Shown: positions 60,044-64,000 of the stretch, piece by piece
Layout of the letters: each line of letters begins with the position of its first letter
Numbering within the stretch: position 1 is the first letter of the stretch
NCBI RefSeq assembly: GCF_000016285.1
Contig: NC_011989.1
Location: forward strand, 1,305,001 to 1,369,000
From: Allorhizobium ampelinum S4
GTDB lineage: Bacteria > Pseudomonadota > Alphaproteobacteria > Rhizobiales > Rhizobiaceae
Direction of reading: 5' to 3'
DNA length: 64,000 bases
The notes under the pieces: model-generated
What the model was told of the DNA's origin: nothing
Seen by the model: the letters and a program-made list of their open reading frames with translations, nothing else
Databases searched by the model: none
Made by a program: the position numbers and the translations under genes

Positions 60044-60145
60044 AGCATCGTACAGAAAATCGGAACCAGAACGATGCTCTAAGTTTTTGTTTGCGCATCG
60101 GATTTATCCGAAAACCGGTTCCCACTTTTCGGTCCGATGCGCTAA
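60041..60145. repeat. RIME1-like two-palindrome repeat (copy B)
   Basis: About 105 bases, same orientation as copy A. The small hairpin is TAGAGCATCG (60041-60050) with CGATGCTCTAA. The large one is GCGCATCGGA/TCCGATGCGC around CCGAAAACCGGTTCCCACTT. It starts with the TAG stop of the MerR gene and ends 11 bases from the DUF982 stop. Confidence 0.88.
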
Positions 60146-60155
60146 AACACCACCC

Positions 60156-60419
60156 TCACGCCGCCTGAGTTTGCTCAGGCGCAATCGCCACATTGGCGCG
60201 ATGCGCGGCAATGATCAGCGCGCGCCGCGCATAGGTGGCGGAACGCCGTCCTTCCAGGGCGGCTGCGCAGGCCGACAAGGCCTTGCGAAAATATTCGCAG
60301 GAAAAATCCGGCCATTGATCGGCGAGCAGCCATGCTGCTTCACGAATTGATCTGACCATGTGGGTGGTTCCCGCAATGACCAAGGCGACCGGCCGCTGAA
60401 AGTCTCTGTCTAATGTCAT
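60156..60419 (-). CDS. DUF982 domain protein
   Basis: An 87-residue protein. RPVALVIAGTTHMVRSIREAAWLLADQWPDF and ALEGRRSATYARRALIIAAHRANV match the DUF982 pattern, a small family expanded in Rhizobiaceae. Function unknown. ATG at 60419 has GGAG eight bases upstream and is preferred to ATG at 60440. Confidence 0.85.
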   Translation of the reverse strand: MTLDRDFQRPVALVIAGTTHMVRSIREAAWLLADQWPDFSCEYFRKALSACAAALEGRRSATYARRALIIAAHRANVAIAPEQTQAA

Positions 60420-60717
60420 GTCATGTTCTCCGCGGCTCATAACGCCACGGTTAACCATTGGTTCCGCAGAAAAAATCCGATGTGAATAATAAATTTTGGC
60501 CGTATATCGTGGGCTGTGGAATCGACGGTAAGACGTGTCTGGCGTGTGTTTCGGCAATAAGAAAAGAATAGCAAAAAGGAATATTTTCTTAAATTTGGAA
60601 CAAATCAGGATGGCGTGCGTTATGATTGGTGAAGAATAGCGTCATGCGGTGCGCCTCCTTCCGATCAGTGTGCTGGGCAACACGAAGTCATAGCAAAACC
60701 CGCCGATCGGACTAGGA
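60420..60717. other. AT-rich intergenic region
   Basis: About 300 bases between the divergent DUF982 and PRC-barrel genes. I see no gene, repeat or clear terminator; it should hold promoters for both. Confidence 0.45.
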
Positions 60718-61509
60718 ATGACGTTTATGAAATCAGCCGCGGCTGGAGCGCTTCTGCTTGCGTTTTGTGGCACGCCAGCGCTCGCCGCCTGCAATATTTC
60801 CGATGCAAGGCTTGAAGAAGCCATTCTGGAAAAGCCTGAATTTCGGGATCCTCAAAACCGCTATCTCGTCCATGACCTGCGTAAATTGCGCGATGCGGCC
60901 TTTCTTCTTTGGAATTACGGGCTGGAAAAAGATTGCGAGCGGTTGCTGGGCAATATTCGTGAATTGATCGCATCCCCTTTTATGGCGCGGTTGGGTACCA
61001 ATGACGAAGACGCGACCGACCAGCAATTGGCCGCTGGCGAGCCGCAATGGCATAGGCTGGGCCAGGTCAAGGGAAGCCGTGGCACTGCCAATGAGGCGGC
61101 TTTGATCAGCATCAACGATCTCGATCCTGGCTTGCTGGTCAATGAAATTGTCGGGGCCGAAGTTCGGACTGCCGATGACAAAATTGTTGGCGAAGTTCGC
61201 AATGTGGTCATCGGCACCAGGGACCGGCAGGACTACGCCATTGTTGCGGCTGGCGGGTTTTTCGTCCCGGGCAAGGATAGTCTCGTTGTTCCGCTTCGCT
61301 ACCTGCTTGTCGATCGGGAAAGGAAGAGCTTCTTTCTGCGGATTTCAAATGCGCAGGTAAAGGCTGTTCCTTTGATGCCGGACCAGGATTATCAATGGTT
61401 GACCGATGAGACATGGCGCAAGACAAACGATGCAATTTTCGAGAGTCTGATTGCAGGTCCCGGGCATGATCAACCCACGAAAACATCGAGAGACAGCGCC
61501 ACCAAATAA
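60718..61509 (+). CDS. Secreted PRC-barrel domain protein
   Basis: A 263-residue (or 260 from ATG at 60727) protein with a Sec signal (about residues 1-24, cleavage near ALA-ACN). After a helical segment comes a PRC-barrel domain at about 140-225 (NEIVGAEVRTADDKIVGEVRNVVIG, AIVAAGGFFVPGKDSLVVPLRYL). PRC-barrels in rhizobia are often secreted stress or envelope proteins. The choice of start is uncertain. Confidence 0.85.
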   Translation: MTFMKSAAAGALLLAFCGTPALAACNISDARLEEAILEKPEFRDPQNRYLVHDLRKLRDAAFLLWNYGLEKDCERLLGNIRELIASPFMARLGTNDEDATDQQLAAGEPQWHRLGQVKGSRGTANEAALISINDLDPGLLVNEIVGAEVRTADDKIVGEVRNVVIGTRDRQDYAIVAAGGFFVPGKDSLVVPLRYLLVDRERKSFFLRISNAQVKAVPLMPDQDYQWLTDETWRKTNDAIFESLIAGPGHDQPTKTSRDSATK

Positions 61510-61741
61510 GCGGCCAGCCAAGATTGCCCTGATGGCTTACCATAAGGCACGGGTTGCCATGCATACCGATTCAATCGGCCAACACGAACATTTATTAAAA
61601 ACGATGTTTGTTATTCCACTTGTCTATAGCTCAAGCCACTGATGCATTGGTATCCTTGGACCGTGGCATAGCTCACCTATTTCACGCGCGGCCTAGCCGC
61701 ACCTGGAAACAGCCTATCTCATCTTAGAAAAGCGACACCCC

Positions 61742-63118
61742 TTGACCAATCTTCCGCTCAACGCAATCCTGCCTCAGGACATCATCGATACCTCCCGTGA
61801 CGCAGTGCTGATTCTGAGCCACGATCTAACTGTGCTTGCCGCCAATCAAGCCTTTTACGCGAACTTCCAGATTGCTTCGGAACAGACACTGGGGCGGCAA
61901 CTCTACGATCTGAAGGGTGGCCATTGGAATATTCCCGGGCTTCGATTGCTTTTGGAGCAGCTCGTTCCGCAGGACACCGTCGTCAATGCTCATGAAGTTG
62001 ACGTGGTTTTCCCGGATCTGGGCCATCGAATCATGCTGGTCAATGTGCGTCGGGTTCAAAGCGCGCGTGATTCAGCGAGCCTTTTTTTGATGTCAATTGA
62101 TGACGTCACCGAAGCGCGTCTTGCCAGCGCGGAGGCTGAGCGGAGCTGGATTCTTGCGCAGAATATTGTCGATACGGTCCGTGATCCACAGCTGGTGCTG
62201 GAGCACGACATGAGCGTTGTGTTTGCCAGCCGTTCTTTCCTGAAACTTTTCGGCGTTCAATCCACGGAGGTTGTCGGCCAGCAGTTGAAAACGCTGGGGG
62301 ACGGCCAGTGGAATGTGGCGGCGCTCAACGATCTTCTGGAACGCGTTCTGCCACGCGACGAGCATGTCGATGGCTTGCTGCTGGAGGACGACTTTCCCGG
62401 TCTGGGCCGGCGTGTGTTCAAGATCAATGCCAGGAAAATATTTCGGCCCGGCAATCATGTCACTCGGATGCTCGTCGTGTTCGAGGACGCAACGGAGGCC
62501 GTGCTGCTCGACAGGCACAGGGATATATTGGCAGCGGAACTGGCCCATCGTATCAAGAACAGCCTGCAAATCATCTCCTCTTTTGTGTCCCATGAGATTC
62601 GCCGCGCCGCAGAGCCTTGTGCCGAAGGATATAAGGCGATGCAGGCGCGGATCAGGGCCGTCGCCGAACTGTATGACGTCATTGCTCAATCCAGCGCGTT
62701 TGGTCCAGTCAATATGGAAACCTATCTGAGAGGCATCAACAACACGATCCGCAAGAGCCTTCTAAGCCCGAATTCAAACATCACGATCAGCACGAAGACC
62801 GAGCCGTTAAGCATTCTCCCTGATCATGCCGTATCGATCGGCTTGATCGTCAATGAACTTGCCACCAATGCCGTAAAATATGCCTTTCCATCGGGGCAGG
62901 GCGAGGTTGTTCTCGGCTTTCAGCGCCGGGAGGGTGAGGTTGCACTGACCGTCAGCGATAACGGGATCGGCCTCAGTGGCAAATCGGAGGGATCAGGACT
63001 TGGCACCCAGTTCGTCAAAGCTTTCGTCAAGCAACTCGGCGGTTCCCTGGCCAGCGCGACAAGCTCCAGTGGCACGACGTATACCGTCAGGCTTCCACCG
63101 TCGATCTTGGCGGAATGA
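61742..63118 (+). CDS. Two-PAS sensor histidine kinase (HisKA_2 type)
   Basis: A 458-residue soluble kinase. Two similar PAS domains at about 10-125 and 140-255 share the pattern LYDLKGGHWNIPGLRLLLEQLVPQ and LKTLGDGQWNVAALNDLLERVLPR, so they look duplicated. The phospho-acceptor is H in ELAHRIKNSLQIISS near 269, followed by an ATPase domain with VNELATNAVKYAF near 370 and DNGIGLSG near 405. It lacks a receiver partner here, so its response regulator lies elsewhere. The start is TTG at 61742 with a weak ribosome site and may be wrong. Confidence 0.88.
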   Translation: MTNLPLNAILPQDIIDTSRDAVLILSHDLTVLAANQAFYANFQIASEQTLGRQLYDLKGGHWNIPGLRLLLEQLVPQDTVVNAHEVDVVFPDLGHRIMLVNVRRVQSARDSASLFLMSIDDVTEARLASAEAERSWILAQNIVDTVRDPQLVLEHDMSVVFASRSFLKLFGVQSTEVVGQQLKTLGDGQWNVAALNDLLERVLPRDEHVDGLLLEDDFPGLGRRVFKINARKIFRPGNHVTRMLVVFEDATEAVLLDRHRDILAAELAHRIKNSLQIISSFVSHEIRRAAEPCAEGYKAMQARIRAVAELYDVIAQSSAFGPVNMETYLRGINNTIRKSLLSPNSNITISTKTEPLSILPDHAVSIGLIVNELATNAVKYAFPSGQGEVVLGFQRREGEVALTVSDNGIGLSGKSEGSGLGTQFVKAFVKQLGGSLASATSSSGTTYTVRLPPSILAE

Positions 63119-63131
63119 GCTTTGAGGTGTG

Positions 63132-63162
63132 TTTTGCCCGTTTTTGATCTGTTCGGGCAAAA
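63132..63162 (+). terminator. Hairpin after histidine kinase gene
   Basis: Perfect 9-bp arms TTTTGCCCG (63132-63140) and CGGGCAAAA (63154-63162) with a 13-base loop, 14 bases beyond the stop. A long T run is absent, so it may terminate only partly before the tRNA remnant. Confidence 0.6.
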
Positions 63163-63222
63163 TTCCGCTTGCGCCCGAAAGAAAGTCAAAAACTCTAAGT
63201 GAACCTTGCTCTTAGAGCGGGT

Positions 63223-63261
63223 CGGGGCGTAGCGCAGCCCGGTAGCGCCCTTGACTGGGGG
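63223..63261 (+). pseudogene. tRNA-Pro(GGG), 5' half only
   Basis: The first 39 bases of a tRNA-Pro. The acceptor 5' strand is CGGGGCG (63223-63229), the D-arm GCGC...GCGC (63232-63248), the anticodon stem CTTGA (63250-63254) and the loop CTGGGGG (63255-63261, anticodon GGG). The expected TCAAG that would close the stem is missing; sequence instead continues AAATAGCGCC. The remainder of the gene is not in the window. Confidence 0.88.
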
Positions 63262-63271
63262 AAATAGCGCC

Positions 63272-63937
63272 TCAGTCAATAATCTGCAAATTTTTCAGAT
63301 CGTTATCATCTGATGTGGCTGTCGCCTTGGGCTTTGCCGTCGCGGAATTGAGGGCGGCTCTGATGTCGTCGTCCATGGCGTGGGCGTACTTTGTGGTCGT
63401 CGCAATGTCCTGATGTCCAAGTAGCTTTTGGGCAACGCGGAGGTTTGACGCGCGCAGCACACGGGTCGCCGCTGTGTAGCGCGTGTCGTGGAAACGGAAG
63501 TTTTCCACGCCCGCATTTGGCACCGCCCGGCGCATGGCGGTTTTTAAACCGGCCTCGGTCATCGGGTATCGTTTGCCGCGCTCCAGGCACAGATCCTTGC
63601 GGGCTTTGAGGGCCTGATAGGTGAACACCTTTGTAGGGTGGTGGTCTTTGAGCGACCACAGCAAATCATAGATCGCGTCGGACATTGGGATGGTGCGGGA
63701 TTTGTCGCCCTTGCCGGTCACGACAAAGCGGCGGGAAAAGAAATCGACATGCGGCCACTCCAGCCCCAAGATCTCCATGCGGCGGCATCCTGTCATGAAC
63801 GCAAATTTTACAGCAGCGTCATAGCCGCGTTGCAGCTCCGATAGTATGGCCGATTCTTCTGCTGCCGATGCCTCGCACACGCGCTCTTGCGGTTCCTTCA
63901 GCATGTGTTTGCCAAAGTCGATCTCGCCAACGGCCAC
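63272..63937 (-). pseudogene. Tyrosine integrase, N-terminus lost at putative IS21-type end
   Basis: The C-terminal catalytic domain of a phage or island-type tyrosine recombinase, 221-222 residues. Visible catalytic residues are R in TGCRRMEILGLEW near residue 52, K in TGKGDKSRTIPM near 74, HDTR in FHDTRYTAATRV near 152, and H and the nucleophile Y in LGHQDIATTTKYAH near 174. The core-binding N-terminal domain is absent. The apparent GTG start at 63935-63937 is directly at the junction with the insertion-sequence end, so it is not a true start. Its stop lies 11 bases from the tRNA remnant. Confidence 0.82.
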
Positions 63938-64000
63938 TGTTGGTTTCCACGCGGAACTGAGCCGGTTTTTCCACCGAGAAGTGAGCCACCTCTGAGTATG
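63938..64000. mobile_element. Terminal part of an IS21-like insertion sequence (continues beyond window)
   Basis: The sequence starts TGTTGGTTTCCAC and holds two imperfect 20-base repeats, TTTCCACGCGGAACTGAGCC (63944-63963) and TTTCCACCGAGAAGTGAGCC (63968-63987), with 16 of 20 positions identical and a period of 24. IS21-family ends characteristically carry several such repeats and begin TG. No transposase is seen because the window ends. Confidence 0.65.

Noticed and set aside
63272..63937. Integrase as a complete gene starting at GTG 63937
   Set aside because: The N-terminal core-binding domain is missing and the codon lies at the junction with the putative insertion-sequence end.
1..64000. 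CRISPR arrays, toxin-antitoxin pairs, phage structural genes or a classical defence island
   Set aside because: No regularly spaced repeats and no recognisable genes of these types were seen; mobile signatures are limited to the last 800 bases.

Overview
This window is bacterial chromosome, almost certainly from the family Rhizobiaceae (Agrobacterium/Allorhizobium/Rhizobium group). The evidence is the set of rhizobial genes (BigR/Blh sulfur operon, LdtR-type MarR regulator beside an L,D-transpeptidase, Omp25/31-like porin, DUF982, HdaA, Bpt), the moderately high G+C, and three copies of a two-palindrome intergenic repeat that matches the rhizobial RIME1 type. I could not assign a species from sequence alone.

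Layout. 1-7.2 kb: a folate/pteridine-type SDR with the 5' part of uvrC, an outer-membrane beta-barrel gene, GST, rlmJ, and a molybdopterin oxidoreductase coupled to a NUDIX hydrolase. 7.3-10.6 kb: a tightly overlapping operon for sulfide/persulfide detoxification (blh-bigR-two YeeE/YedE-type proteins-TauE/SafE) under a striking 15-13-15 palindromic operator. 10.6-18.5 kb: purM-purN, then divergent perM-hdaA-ppk-ppx. 18.5-20.7 kb: mntR and mntH with an MntR-type operator between them. 20.7-31.2 kb: overlapping gene pairs (rsm22-DUF2891 and rnd-GNAT), a multicopper oxidase, a transporter, aspS and a large secreted protein. 31.4-39.5 kb: parC, then a signalling island of a membrane GGDEF-EAL protein, a divergent SAM-dependent methyltransferase and a GAF-(degenerate GGDEF)-EAL protein. 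39.6-45.3 kb: bpt, an RDD protein, hemB, a DUF6163-like membrane protein, ldtR and the L,D-transpeptidase. 45.5-50.9 kb: glyA-nrdR-ribD-ribE, a secreted protein on the other strand, then ribH-nusB. 51-60 kb: an MFS transporter, hppA, bamE, a ubiquinol-cytochrome c chaperone, DUF177, plsX, fabH, ihfA and a MerR regulator. 60-63.1 kb: DUF982, a PRC-barrel protein and a two-PAS histidine kinase.

The right edge is mobile. A tRNA-Pro(GGG) gene stops exactly at the end of its anticodon loop. Eleven bases later, on the other strand, lies the end of a tyrosine integrase gene, and that gene in turn loses its N-terminus at what looks like the end of an IS21-family insertion sequence.

The observations I rate highest are: (1) all three RIME1-like repeats begin at, and supply, the TAG stop codon of the adjacent gene; (2) the tRNA-Pro(GGG)/integrase/IS21 nested junction; (3) the methyltransferase between two c-di-GMP enzymes, a possible signalling module; and (4) an unexplained perfect 15-bp-arm palindrome upstream of bpt. 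Most of the rest is conserved housekeeping sequence.
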